Assembly: GCF_958295425.1 (NCBI RefSeq) | Contig: NC_081142.1 | Coordinates: 17,887,284-17,951,283 of the forward strand | DNA: 64,000 nt | Direction of reading: 5' to 3' | DNA from: Solea solea | Taxonomy: Eukaryota; Chordata; Actinopteri; Pleuronectiformes; Soleidae | Part shown: piece by piece, positions 14,201 through 23,330 of the stretch | How positions within the stretch are numbered: the stretch's first letter is position 1 | Layout: each line of letters begins with the position of its first letter | Notes under the pieces: generated by a model | Told to the model about the DNA's origin: nothing | Seen by the model: the letters and a program-made list of their open reading frames with translations, nothing else | Databases searched by the model: none | Program-made: the position numbers and the translations under genes

Positions 14201-16928
14201 TAGTTTTCTCTCCCACAATCCTGAAATTTCGCTTGATGCACAGACACAGCTGAAAGTAGCAGTTGCCAATTTCCTTCAAGCACTGTTGGAAAATCTATTT
14301 ATCAGTGTTAAAAAAACAAAAAACATTTGTCAGTTTCATTTGAAGCATGTTCATTTGAAGGCTCACAGTTGCACTCATTTTATTTATGATTCATTTTAGC
14401 CCAGGATTTGATCTTATTTTCTTACAGCACTATCTCAGAAAACACTGACTAAGCAAAGCCAAAATAATATTTTATGTTCTACGAGGCTTTATTGTACTTA
14501 TTTTATCAATAGCAGTGTCAGTTAAATGTAGCAGTTAACTTAAAAAAAATACATTTTATTGTATATAATGTTATGTACCACTGCCCCACTGACTAATGTA
14601 AATGTTAGACTGACTGACAGACATGCACTGTGCGTTGATTTTGAGAAACATAATTCATGGGTTATTATTATCTCAGGAAATGATGGTTTAAGAAGGGACA
14701 AAAGCATTATTGTCCCAGCCCTACTGTACTGTATAATTATATTATATATTATCAAGCTGTACCCATAATTCTTCATTGTGGAATTGTGTCCTGGTGGAGT
14801 TTTGTGATATGTATTTTAGCGTATTGTGTAATGTAGCTTTAGCATGTTTTAAACCTTATTGTCCCAATAATGTATATAGAGCTGAAACAATTACTCGATT
14901 AATTGATTATTAATCAATGACTAAATGAATCGTCAACTATTTTGATAATCAATGAATCGGTTTGAAGCTTTTTTTCCATTATTAAAACAAGATTTCTGAT
15001 TGTTTTAGCTTCTTAGATGTGAATTTGTTCTTCATTTATTTCCTCCATATTACAAAGAAATCATTAATAAAAGTGACAAAACAAGACATTCAAGAACATC
15101 ATAACCAGGTTTGAAAAAAACACTGATCTACATTTATTAACATTTTCTGACATTCTGACACTAGGGACAAGACTTGAGCATTGTATTCTACTAATCCACT
15201 GTGTAATGTTTTTATGTAGAACATCAATTACTGAAGGAACAATAAAAAACATTCACCATCCTTTTCTACATCTATCATCTGTCTGGTGAGAACAGAGGGA
15301 GACAGAGGGAGGGAGACGGAGGACAGAAGGTGAAGAGTTACTGACTTGCCCCGGGGCAAAGATAGACAGATGCAGAAGGAGAGAGCAGGAGGAAAACCTT
15401 TAATCTGCACAATCAGACGTATAGGCTGTGTGGAACTGATACTTTCTCCCTCATGGATACAGTCTCGTATGTAAAGCTTCTCCAACAAACTCCCTTTCTT
15501 CCCGTGAAATAAATTAACCCTGTGAGGTTAAGATGGGAAAAAAGGGAGGATCAGTCACTTCTTTTTACTCCTTCCATACTGCTCTATAGAGCACAATATA
15601 ATGCCTACAAATCCTAACTTTTCAAATACACGTCAGAGAATGTCAGTGTTACATTTAATCTGTCAAAGTGCTTGTTTTGACTAGTGATTATGTTTGTGAG
15701 TCATTATTAACCTGAATAACAATTGGTGAATCTTGTAATTAATTGATTGAGTAGTTCTTTCAAGTGTTTTTATTCAAAATGAATAAATTTTACTTTTGGG
15801 CTGTAGAAGGGGCAGTTTCCATCTCCATGGATTGCAGGGAAAATGGCTTTCAATATAAATTATAGGTCGAAGGCATAATCGGCAATAACGACAGGTGTTT
15901 AACTATTTTGATAATTACTTAATTGTCGGTTTTTCCAATTGATAACATGCTCCGTTTTCTTTGAGCCTCGGTGAAAGTAAACTGCATCTTGTACATTTGA
16001 GAATGTCGTCTTTTGACATTTTCCACCATTTCCTGACATTTCATGTACCAAACAACTAGTTCATTGAGAAAGTGAGTGATGAATTAATCAATTATGAAAA
16101 GAATCATTAGTTGCTGCCTTATTGTCCACCAGTCAACCATTTTTACTGTAGCTCTTAACATTTTATAGCCTATTGTTTCCCCTTATAGTGTATTTTCTAA
16201 TATATAAGTGTGCTTTCTTAATTTCTGCCAATATTCTTGATCATTTGGGTCTGTAAACACTGCACTGTGTTTATGGGGGTATCGTATTGTGGCGCTACAA
16301 AGTAGAGTATTCAACTTAGAAATGGGACACATCACAAACAATATAGGTTGCATGGCTGCACAAGAACAAGCCTCTCTATGTGTGTGTGAGTGTGTGTTAG
16401 AGGTAAAAATGTGAACTGTGGTTGAGTTAAGGTTGTATTTTCTACAGGTTATGGATTATTCACGCTTTGTTTAAGATGTCCAAATGAATTAAAATGAATG
16501 TGTCCTAAGAAGAATTGTGTGTGTGTGTGTGTGTGTGTTTAGGCAACACAGAAACATTGGTGTAACGAGTTTGGCCAGTTGAGCCTCTTAATAGCAGCTG
16601 CGTGTGTGTGTGTCTTGCATGAGGGTTAGAAGGACACGTATGTGTACGTACAGTCAGTGAGTCAGTGAGTGAGTGAGTGAGCCTTTGTCAGGAAATACAA
16701 GTCAAACATGTCACTTTCCGAGTTACAGTCACCGAAATATAATTCACTATCTATTATCTCTAATATATAAAAGTATACGTCTTTTTTCTTTATACATATG
16801 CCGACAAATACTTTACTTGTAGCAGGTGCTTCGCTCATAGTCCTGCTGTCAACTTCCTCACCAACAACAAGTCGCTACAAACTTACCTTTCCCTTCAAGT
16901 CGAGGATAAATATCGCCGACGCCGACAT
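2217..16928 (-). CDS. AP-1 clathrin adaptor mu subunit, N-terminal six exons (partial)
   Basis: Medium (mu) chain of the AP-1 adaptor, which sorts cargo carrying tyrosine-based YxxPhi signals between the trans-Golgi network and endosomes. Coding exons in transcript order are 16926/16928 (ATG) down to 16887, 9926-9770, 9252-9185, 8286-8156, 4148-4001 and 2343-2217. Phases join without a break to give about 224 residues, where the family has about 423. Residues 1-145 form the longin-like domain and start MSASAIFILDLKGK. The cargo-binding domain starts near 155, and F172, D174 and K201 sit where mu chains contact the YxxPhi tyrosine. The ATG has a good context (CACCAAG before it). No exon for the following conserved block was found from 2216 to 1, so the 3' half is outside the window. 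Sequence is intermediate between AP1M1 and AP1M2; it could be ap1m1, ap1m2 or the fish paralogue ap1m3, which I cannot resolve here. Confidence 0.95.
4001..4148 (-). CDS. AP-1 mu coding exon 5 (linker and start of cargo-binding domain)
   Basis: 148 nt encoding YITQQGHKLEVGAPRPPATV, then AVSWRSEGIKYRKNEVFMDV and IESVNLL. F172 and D174 in the VFMDV segment are at the position of the conserved YxxPhi-contacting residues of mu chains. The exon ends CTG|gtgagg in phase 0. Confidence 0.96.
5290..6010. repeat. AT-rich TTTTAAAATAC blocks, possible old inverted element
   Basis: TTGTATTTTTAAAATACAC near 5339-5357 and ATTTTATTTTAAAATACATT near 5968-5988 are related palindromic blocks about 630 bases apart. 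They may be the two ends of a decayed transposon in AP-1 mu intron 4; the interior is unassigned. Confidence 0.35.
7482..7541. repeat. Imperfect long hairpin built on a CA/GT array
   Basis: CCCAAACATAAACACACACA is followed after a short loop by TGTGTTTGTGTTTATGTTTG GG. About 22 of 23 positions can pair. It lies in AP-1 mu intron 4... specifically between exons 4 and 5 on the minus strand (4149-8155). Confidence 0.8.
8156..8286 (-). CDS. AP-1 mu coding exon 4
   Basis: 131 nt encoding the strongly conserved VFTEYFKELEEESIRDNF block and the following MDFGFPQTTDSQILQE. The donor reads CAAGA|gtaag; the split Glu codon GA|G is completed by exon 5. Confidence 0.96.
8491..8740 (+). repeat. Interspersed teleost repeat, family B, copy 1
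   Basis: The copy begins CATCCATCTTCTACCGCTTT and continues through ATGAGGGTCACAGG, CAATCCCAGCTGACATTGGG, CCTGGACAGATCGCCAGTC and TTTGGACTGTGAGAGGAAACC. This modular string is very common in fish genomes and probably derives from a retroelement; I do not assert a Repbase name. It lies in AP-1 mu intron 3. Confidence 0.75.
9185..9252 (-). CDS. AP-1 mu coding exon 3
   Basis: 68 nt encoding LVAMTKKNSNAALVYSFLYK and IVQ. The boundaries are CTTCAG at the acceptor and GTCCAG|gtac at the donor. The sequence matches the mu-1 helix that follows the WIKH(N/S)NLY strand. Confidence 0.94.
9770..9926 (-). CDS. AP-1 mu coding exon 2
   Basis: 157 nt from a CCAG acceptor to a T|gtatcc donor. It encodes VLICRNYMGNMDMNEIDHF and the rest of the longin core, ending at the conserved WIKHSNLY. 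The split leucine codon (T|TG) is completed by the next exon, which confirms the join. Confidence 0.95.
10590..10900 (+). repeat. Dispersed repeat, unnamed family A, copy 2
   Basis: The copy shares ACTATCAGACCTGACTGAGG and CTGTTGCCTCCATCTG then ACATAAAAC with copy 1. The segment between the shared blocks has diverged or been rearranged. Confidence 0.55.
11225..11275. repeat. CA microsatellite with adjoining GA tract
   Basis: Roughly fifteen CA units with a few interruptions are followed by a short GA run, inside AP-1 mu intron 1. Confidence 0.9.
11865..12120 (+). repeat. Interspersed repeat tail (ACTGCCTGCATGGCTGCCAAGG type)
   Basis: The interval contains ACCCATTCACACCCATTCAC, then TGCCTGCATGGCTGCCAAGG, GTGTCTTGCGCAAGGAC and GATTGAACTGCCAACCTT. 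These blocks in this order recur widely in teleost genomes. Family name not assigned. Confidence 0.6.
13260..13825 (-). repeat. Dispersed repeat, unnamed family A, copy 3 (inverted)
   Basis: Reading the minus strand from 13825 gives a TTTAAAGCTACACTAGGG start, then a degraded form of the ATCAGACCTGACT block, then the GTTGCCTCCGTCTG block, in the same order as copy 1. A shorter related fragment occurs at about 40105-40165 on the minus strand. Confidence 0.5.
14877..15165 (+). mobile_element. TIR-bearing non-autonomous element (MITE-like), family C, copy 1
   Basis: The copy starts TAGAGCTGAAACAATTACTC and runs through a GATTAAT/AATCGA-rich terminal block into a spacer. The spacer matches, along most of its length, the reverse complement of 43993-44297. 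The distal terminus is not clear, so this copy may be truncated. Confidence 0.6.
15890..16135 (+). mobile_element. Family C related fragment, degenerate
   Basis: The fragment begins AACTATTTTGATAATTACTT and ends AATTATGAAAAGAATCATTA followed by GTTGCTGCC. Both ends resemble the terminal blocks of family C, but the interior differs from the other two copies. Confidence 0.45.
16500..16545. repeat. GT microsatellite
   Basis: An uninterrupted GT run of about eleven units lies at 16517-16538, with shorter GT runs at 16379-16396 and near 16600. Confidence 0.85.
16887..16928 (-). CDS. AP-1 mu coding exon 1 (start exon)
   Basis: Fourteen codons from the ATG at 16928-16926 to an AAAG|gtaagt donor at 16886. 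It encodes the first beta strand of the longin domain and ends in phase 0. The intron that follows is about 7 kb, the longest in the window, as often seen for first introns. Confidence 0.95.
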
Positions 16929-17200
16929 CTTGGTGGAGTAAAACCCTCGAGTACAGGAACCGCCCAGGTTAAAAAAGTGGGTCTACAGTAGAATGTTTGT
17001 CACTTAAGAGCAGAAATGTTCACTGTTGCTGTTGCTGTTGCTGCTGCTGCTGCCATCATCTTCCTTCCTTCCTCCTCCTCTCCTCCACTCTCTCCCTCAG
17101 TCTTCACCCGCTCACACTGCAATTCCCCTGCTTCTCCAGACCCAGTGTCAAGTTGGTTTTAGTGAACAGAAAGTGCTTCCGGTAGAAGGAACAGTGCCGT
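16929..17200 (-). promoter_or_regulatory. Probable 5' leader and core promoter region of the AP-1 mu gene
   Basis: The interval lies directly upstream of the AP-1 mu ATG. Read on the minus strand it contains a GCA/ACA-rich array (17022-17053), a GA-rich tract (17060-17100) and an ETS-like CCGGAAG (17176-17182). No TATA box was recognised. The transcription start cannot be placed from sequence alone, so the limits are approximate. Confidence 0.45.
17022..17053. repeat. GCA/ACA trinucleotide array upstream of AP-1 mu
   Basis: The plus strand reads alternating CTG and TTG triplets, which is a GCA/ACA array in the AP-1 mu transcript direction. It lies about 95-125 bases upstream of that ATG and is probably in the 5' untranslated leader. 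Confidence 0.8.
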
Positions 17201-17452
17201 GCTTATGCAGGGCGTCGCCTCACACATTCAGCAACAGTTAAACGAGAGAATACGTTCCAAATAACCAGATGAAATATGGTTACAAAGTAGGTTTGTTTGA
17301 TTTATTTTATTCAGAATTTCAGCTACTTGCATATTCATTTATTTCAACATACATTTATGGACAATGTTTCAATGCTTATGAACGCATATGTGAAAGATCT
17401 GACTTAATAAATGCATGTAAAAAGCTTAAGTATTAACAAAAAGTATGTAAAA

Positions 17453-17732
17453 CAGGGGTCTCAAACTCTAATGACACTGAGTGTCTGTAGTTAGAGGGGC
17501 ATTCAGGTGAAAAAAAGTCACCACTTGAGAAAAAGATATCAAAATAACAATATCTATGATGATATTTTCACATCATTTCAAAATAAAAGTGTTTGTTTTG
17601 ATATGAAATGATAAATAGTTCACATTGTAAACGCATTTATGATGCAAAATGATACAGAAATAACACATTATAACTTGATATTAAGAGACGGGCTGCATGA
17701 AATTGATTGGGGCCACAAGTTTGGGACCTCTG
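17453..17732 (+). mobile_element. hAT-like non-autonomous element with TIRs and 8-bp target duplication
   Basis: The 280-bp unit begins CAGGGGTCTCAAACT and ends AGTTTGGGACCTCTG, which are imperfect inverted repeats. It is flanked by 8-bp direct repeats ATGTAAAA (17445-17452) and ATCTAAAA (17733-17740) with one mismatch. Termini of this type and 8-bp duplications are characteristic of hAT transposons. No transposase is encoded. Confidence 0.75.
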
Positions 17733-18269
17733 ATCTAAAAGCTGTTTCAACTGAGAGAAAGATATGAGAAAGAGATATATAAGATATAAGAAAGTTATGA
17801 CCTGAGGTGTAACATGATTATTTAACAAACGATTAGTGAAAACTATTGGCAGTTTATTTATTGCAAATGTTTAGGACATGAAAGGACATGCTTTTCTTTC
17901 ATCAATATTGGTGATTGTAGCTACGCCACTACAAATGATTATAGAAATTTAGGATCTTATGTTTCCCTCCCAGTAAGAGTCACATGTCATATTGAGATTG
18001 TCACATTATAAGCTTACACAACATGTAAAACTACTACTGAAATGCAACATCTATAGTACATTTTAATAACTTTTTACTTTTATTTTCCACTAAATCATGA
18101 CATGTAATTACTGCATTTATTTTTGTACTCTTGTTTTTATTTCAAGTACAGGGCTTGTATTTTAGTTATTTAAAATCAATACCAATCATTTGTAAAATAA
18201 AAGTCTCAATTGTGTACATTATTTAATAACGTAAACAATTGAGACTCTGGAGCTTTATTTTGAATTCAG

Positions 18270-18512
18270 AATCGACATTGTTCCGGTTTCTCCCCTGCTC
18301 TTCTACGTGAACTTGGTTCTCTGTGTTTCCGGGTATAGTCGCTCCTTGTCCTGACAGTCAGTCTCACACACACACACACACACACAGAGAGAGAGACCTG
18401 TCAGGCTGCTCCCTTCATCATCACCACAGCTTCCACGACGCTCCAGGGCTGTGTCAGGCTTCAGCTCTGCTCTTCATCTTCCAGTGTTTGTGAAGTTTAA
18501 AAAGTAAGGTGA
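18270..18512 (+). other. Candidate non-coding first exon, plus strand
   Basis: The interval is more GC-rich than its surroundings and has ETS-like TTCCGG elements (near 18280 and 18325), a CA/GA array (18364-18397) and ends in AAGTAAG|gtgagt at about 18511, a strong splice donor. It looks like a promoter plus 5' untranslated exon, but no partner exon is evident. It could also be an antisense or alternative leader of a neighbouring gene. Confidence 0.3.
18364..18397. repeat. CA/GA microsatellite
   Basis: About twelve CA units are followed by GAGAGAGAGA, inside the exon-like interval ending at 18510. Confidence 0.85.
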
Positions 18513-18581
18513 GTATTGCTGGCTCCACTCTGTGACTGGTGAGAATCAAACAGAGCCAAACAAATGGACTTTGTCCTTTCT

Positions 18582-18617
18582 TTCATTCATTCATTCATTC
18601 GTTCATTCATTCATTCA
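18582..18617. repeat. ATTC tetranucleotide array
   Basis: Roughly eight ATTC/GTTC units lie just downstream of the donor-like site at 18511. Confidence 0.85.
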
Positions 18618-18889
18618 ATTATGGGCCTGATTTCTCCTCCTGGGAAGTCATGAATTTATGCTCATTTCCTCCCTATTGTTACTATCCTTAAAAATAGCAG
18701 CATAAATAATTACATCCTCACACATGACAGCTGCCATTTAACCCTGTTTTTTTCTGTTGTCTTACCTACAAAAGGAATGATTTAACCTTGCAGCATTAAA
18801 AATGTAAGTTAATGCAAATACATTAAAACTATAACTAGCCTATAAACAGCTAATCAATCAGTTTAAATATATTGTTTAAATATAAGGAT

Positions 18890-18895
18890 TTTAAT
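18890..18895 (-). terminator. Possible poly(A) signal for c1orf210
   Basis: ATTAAA on the minus strand about 490 bases past the stop codon. No AATAAA was seen closer. This is a weak candidate. Confidence 0.25.
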
Positions 18896-19385
18896 TATAA
18901 GAAATAATTTAAGTTTACTTCAGGCTTTTTAATTGCAGCCCATGTTTTGTATAACTCAATGTACATGTTGCTGTTTTTCACTCAGCACATTTGAAGTCAT
19001 CCTCAAACATATTTTCCATGTCCCATGTCTACGCCATAATCAAAACAATCAAACATTGAGAAACTGTTAACATATACAGTACGGTGGTGATTGGTTCATG
19101 TGAATAGCTACGGAAGAATAATATGTCTGTTTCAAGACACAACTTTATCCCTTTGATTCATACAAAGTCACATATAAATCACTGTTACCGATGTTGATAA
19201 ATACACCACACATAACTTAAATATTCATTGTCCTGTGTATAAAATGCACATTAGTTGAGACCTACAGTATAAACCACATGTTGAAAATGTGTAGAATAAT
19301 AATTCACCCTCTGTGGGTGTAAAGATGATTGGAGTGGGAGTGGAATTGATGGTTGGAGGTGTAGAGAGACTATGAGACTATGACA

Positions 19386-20417
19386 CTATGCAATGGAAAA
19401 TTCAATCTCATCCATCTCCTCTTCGGTGTCCTCCATGATTTCTGCCGCTCTCTCAGCCCGCGCTCTCTCCATGGCTGGGATGTAGTTGTCCTCGATGAAG
19501 CCGTCGTCGTCCTCCTCACTCATGGACGAGATAGAGTGAGGGTTCATCCCACGTCCGTTTTGGACGTTAAACTCCACCTCTAGGCCTGGAAGCAGTCATA
19601 AAAACAAGACATGGACTGAATTATCACTAAAGAAATTGAGATCTAGGTATAATTTTATGTATCCTATGGAAAAATAGATGCTGTGATCGAGATGCAGGGT
19701 AACCTTAGGCCTTCATGTGTACAAAAGTACTCATATATCATCACTGACAAGCATTATAGCCACTGCCCAGAAAATAAAATAAATGGATGCCAAGTGTTTC
19801 ATTTTAGGGGACAAATGGCAAACAATCAGTTTTGATTGAAGGACATGTCAGTGTGCCTGTTTTTCAAAGATACAGATGAAAAAAGAGCCAATCATAACTG
19901 AATTTCCTGCTGGTAAAATGCAGCTAAACTGGATAAGTCAGAAGGACAACATGTGTTTGACACTCATTACTGGTTATCACCAGTGAAACAGCAATGACAT
20001 TAATGCTACACACATTTATGTAATACGTTTATTTATGGTAAACAAACAAACAAACAAACACACAAACCTGAGGGCTCACACTGGCTCACAGTGTCCGTCT
20101 CCCTCAGCCGTGTGTGTCGGTAACTGGCCAGGTAACGGCGGACCACCTGGCATTTAGCCAGAAGGGTGATGAGGATGGAGATGGAGATGGCTGTGACCAG
20201 GACGGCCACCAAGAACTCCCAGTTGTGAGAGGCAGTTTTGTCCGTCTGTCCTGTGACTGTAGCAGGAAGAAGGAAAAAGAAGCACTTGGTCAGTCTATCG
20301 CAGGTGTGGAAAGCAGATAAACGCTCCCAAACTGACCAAATATTTAATTGAATAAATCTCACCATTTTGTGCTATTGTTGGAGCTGCAGAGAATGTGTCA
20401 TTTGATGAGATCTCCAT
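19386..20417 (-). CDS. c1orf210: C1orf210/TEMP homologue, type III endosome membrane protein
   Basis: Complete three-exon gene: 20417-20363, 20256-20068 and 19585-19386 (TAG at 19388-19386), 147 residues. Exons join as AATG|TC (Val) and TCAG|GC (Gly). The short N-terminus has no signal peptide and one N-glycosylation sequon (NDT at 6-8). A single hydrophobic span covers about residues 33-51, followed at once by [20 protein letters not shown], which resembles the juxtamembrane segment of human C1orf210. The acidic block [13 protein letters not shown] (105-117) is the family's most recognisable motif. The C-terminal tail is charged, probably helical and very acidic ([11 protein letters not shown]). 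Human TEMP localises to endosomes with its N-terminus outside (family knowledge). Position next to tie1 and mpl repeats the human gene order. The fish tail appears longer than the human one. No canonical YxxPhi signal is present. Confidence 0.88.
20039..20067. repeat. AAAC tetranucleotide array touching a c1orf210 splice donor
   Basis: Five or six CAAA units lie immediately intronic to the donor of c1orf210 exon 2. In the transcript the donor reads CAG|gtttgtgtgtttgtttg, so the array makes up the donor positions themselves. Confidence 0.8.
20363..20417 (-). CDS. c1orf210: c1orf210 coding exon 1
   Basis: 55 nt: ATG at 20417-20415, then [18 protein letters not shown] and a phase-1 donor G|gtgaga. 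The sequon and lack of signal peptide fit a short extracellular N-terminus. The exon is too short to stand out as an open frame and was found by phase matching. Confidence 0.75.
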
Positions 20418-20791
20418 CTTGCTTTGCTCTTCCTGGTCTGCCTTTTTTTTGTCGGGATGACTTTTCCCGTGTGGCTCAATTTGCTTCTTATTTGCAAACT
20501 GACACAGTTAACTGTTGCTCACTGCCGTGGATCATGTCCCGCGTGCATGTGCTTATACATCAGAGGGAGAACAATCTCTTTCTGCCTCATCCAGGCACTT
20601 CTGTGAAGTAAAGCTGGAGAGGAAAGTTTGAAACCCTTCACCAAACGATGCAGCCTGTTTTGTTGTCTTTAGCAGGTAAAAATGAGGTGGAACCGAGGGA
20701 AAGGTTGCAGAGCAGGCATTCCCCCAGATGAGGGAGGTAGTTGTGTGTGTGATATTCCTCTTGTCCAGCAGTGGGTTTAACCTTCACAGCT

Positions 20792-20804
20792 CCACCAGGT
20801 GGCA
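20792..20804 (+). promoter_or_regulatory. CTCF-like motif
   Basis: CCACCAGGTGGCA is a close match to the CTCF core in forward orientation, about 370 bases upstream of the c1orf210 start codon. Confidence 0.5.
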
Positions 20805-21599
20805 AGGTTGAGTGATAGGTCTCCTTTGGTTCAGCATTTTCACTCCATGTGTGAGTGGAAATATTAAAAACAGACTCCTCTTGCTCCGTGGAACGAGGCC
20901 TTTACAAGACAAATGTGGCAAACTGAATGAGAAAAATCATTAGAATCTTTTCATTTCAGCTCTCAACAATCACTGTGGCCCACACACCCCCATGTGCATT
21001 GTAGCTTTGAATGCTTTGGTTTCTTGTAAATGCATATTTTATAAGCGAGTCATACAAAGGAATACGAACAATCAAATGACCTAAATATTTCACAGCATAT
21101 CTGTGAAACATTTGAGAGTCATTCTAATAAAACAAAAAAAAATGGACATGCCGCCTGAAGTCATATTTGAGTGTGATGAGCTGTCAGGAACTCAGAACAG
21201 GGCAAGTGTGTAGTAAACAGGAAGTCCCACATACTGTAGGACCTTCCTCTGTATGTCTAGCATAACACTGTGTGTGTAAGAGTCTGATAATGTACTTCAC
21301 AGCTTCCTACAATACATAAACCACACACTTTATGGTTCTCAGAGGGGAAAACAGAAAAGAAAGTCGACATTATTTGTGCCGTTTGTTTAGAACAATATCA
21401 TGTGAAAGTTTTTAAGGCCGTAAAAAACATTGACAAAAGCAGTGCAGACTGAACGTGTCCTCACATACTGTTTGTCCATCATTAGGTTTTATCGGCAAAG
21501 TTAAAAACATTTTTGAAATTGAACTAATCCATTCTTTTTGGCAAGAGAGAGACATGTTTTTTAATTCGTTCTGCACAGAGATCACGCAAAAACACCTTC

Positions 21600-21617
21600 A
21601 TCGCCCCCCGGTGGCTG
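21600..21617 (-). promoter_or_regulatory. CTCF-like motif, reverse orientation
   Basis: The plus strand reads ATCGCCCCCCGGTGGCTG, which is the reverse complement form of the CTCF core. With 20792-20804 it forms a convergent pair about 800 bases apart. Confidence 0.5.
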
Positions 21618-23049
21618 CAGTATAGGTCATACAGTAAATTCAAAATCATTTTGATTTATATACAATTTTTCAACTGTGGATGCCAGGCCAGATGTTTCCA
21701 TTCTCTGCAGTAATATAATAATAATATGTTAGCGGTATTTATCGTTTCTTTTAACTCTCCTAAACAAAGCACATATTGTATTTCCTAAAGAAATAGCGTA
21801 GTAATTACTAAGATAATGAGCAGATCGTAAAACACACAAAATGATTCTGTCCCCTTCTATAATGTGAATGATCCATCGCTTTACTGTATTATATATTAAT
21901 GTAACATTTCACAACAACAATAGCTCCTTGATTCAACTGATGCAAATATGAAAGCCGTCACTCGTGCAACTTTACGTTTGAAAGAAAGACGATGTTTCTG
22001 TGAAGTTGTTGTCCATGACCTGTGTTAGTAACATATGATGTGTTGTGTTTGAAATGCCTGAATTTTTGACCTGTAATTTTCTTTTCTTTTTTTCAAACCA
22101 TGACATGTTCCAGGCAAGGATTGTGAAGTAAATAGTAGACATGTGTTGCTCAATTCCTGCCTCCCCCTTTCACTCATCATAACATTGCATGTTGCAAGTT
22201 GTTTTGCAACAGCGTTCTGTAGCTCACCTAAGATTTATTTTCTGATCCTTTAAAAAGTTTAAAAATATTGATGTACTATAAAAGATAATATGTGAAAGTC
22301 CTTCACAATCATAAAACTAGTATGAAGTAAACCGATCTTAAGTCAGTGTATCAGTGTATTCATCAGGTTAAGAGCTACTTTTTTTTTCAATTTTTTCAAT
22401 CTTTAATGAAACAGCCACTGTTGTGTTCAGTAGTCCTGAAGCTGTAGACTTTGGGGCAGCAGCCATTAGGCCGCTTCCCCTTCTTCTACGGCTATTCTCT
22501 TCAGAGGTGTTAGCTGTAAACACAGCGGCACGGCTGCCTTTATCTCTTCCTGTTCTGTCCTCACACAGGCAACCAAATATACACACCAAGCATAATAAGA
22601 TGAGAAGAACAGGGAGTGAGACCCCATTGTGTGTGTGTCACTGGTTTGCCTTGTTTGCTACTGTGCAGTCATTTGTATTTTGTACGTGAACACGCATGCA
22701 AAAGGGCTATATTTGCATCTCGGTCCACACATGTATGTGTTTGAATATCATTCCCAAAGCAGGAGGCGGTCATTTTTCATAGTCTTCCTTTGTTTCTGTG
22801 TCCCACACCGTGAGTTGAGCAACGGTTCATGGCCGGAGTGTCTGACCACTAGATTTTATTAAAAAAAATGGGTTTAGTCCTCACATCTCCCTGAATAGTT
22901 AAAGTTCTCAACTGCTAGTTCCACGTCTTCCTCAACACAGCAGTGTTGTACATTTAGTTCCCATTTCGAGGGAAAATTGAGGAAAAAGCACAACAGGGCC
23001 CCAGACAATCTTCAAAAATCTTCAAAACGGGAGTTCCTTCTTATGCATG

Positions 23050-23330
23050 ACTGTGTGGCGTTTGCATGTTCCTTCCGTGTGTGTATGGGTTTTCTCCAGG
23101 CACTCCAGCTTCTTTACACAGTCCAAAAACATGCAGAGGTAAATTGGACACACTAAATTGCCCATGCGTAGTTGTGAGTGTGAGAGTGGATGGTTGTTGT
23201 GATGGACCGGCGACCTGTCCCTGCTTTACCCCGCCTTGTGACCTACAGAATGTCAGCTGGGATTGGCTTCAGCCCCCCGCGACCCTCATGCGGAGGATGA
23301 AGCGATAGAGGATGAGTGAGTGAGTGAGAT
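23050..23330 (-). repeat. Interspersed teleost repeat, family B, copy 2
   Basis: This is the inverse of family B: CCAGGCACTCCAGCTTC, then ACATGCAGAGG, GGCGACCTGTCC, GTCAGCTGGGATTGG and GACCCTCATGCGGAGGATGA. It ends in a short GAGT array (23311-23329). Confidence 0.75.

Larger units (their letters stand above)
9927..16886 (-). other. Intron 1 of the AP-1 mu gene, about 7 kb, repeat-rich
   Basis: The interval contains no recognisable exon on either strand. It holds a dispersed repeat copy near 10590-10900, a CA array at 11225-11275, a repeat tail at 11865-12120, an inverted copy of the first repeat near 13260-13825, a TIR element near 14877-15165, a related fragment near 15890-16135 and a GT array near 16517-16538. 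Such introns may carry regulatory elements but none can be called from one sequence. Confidence 0.7.
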
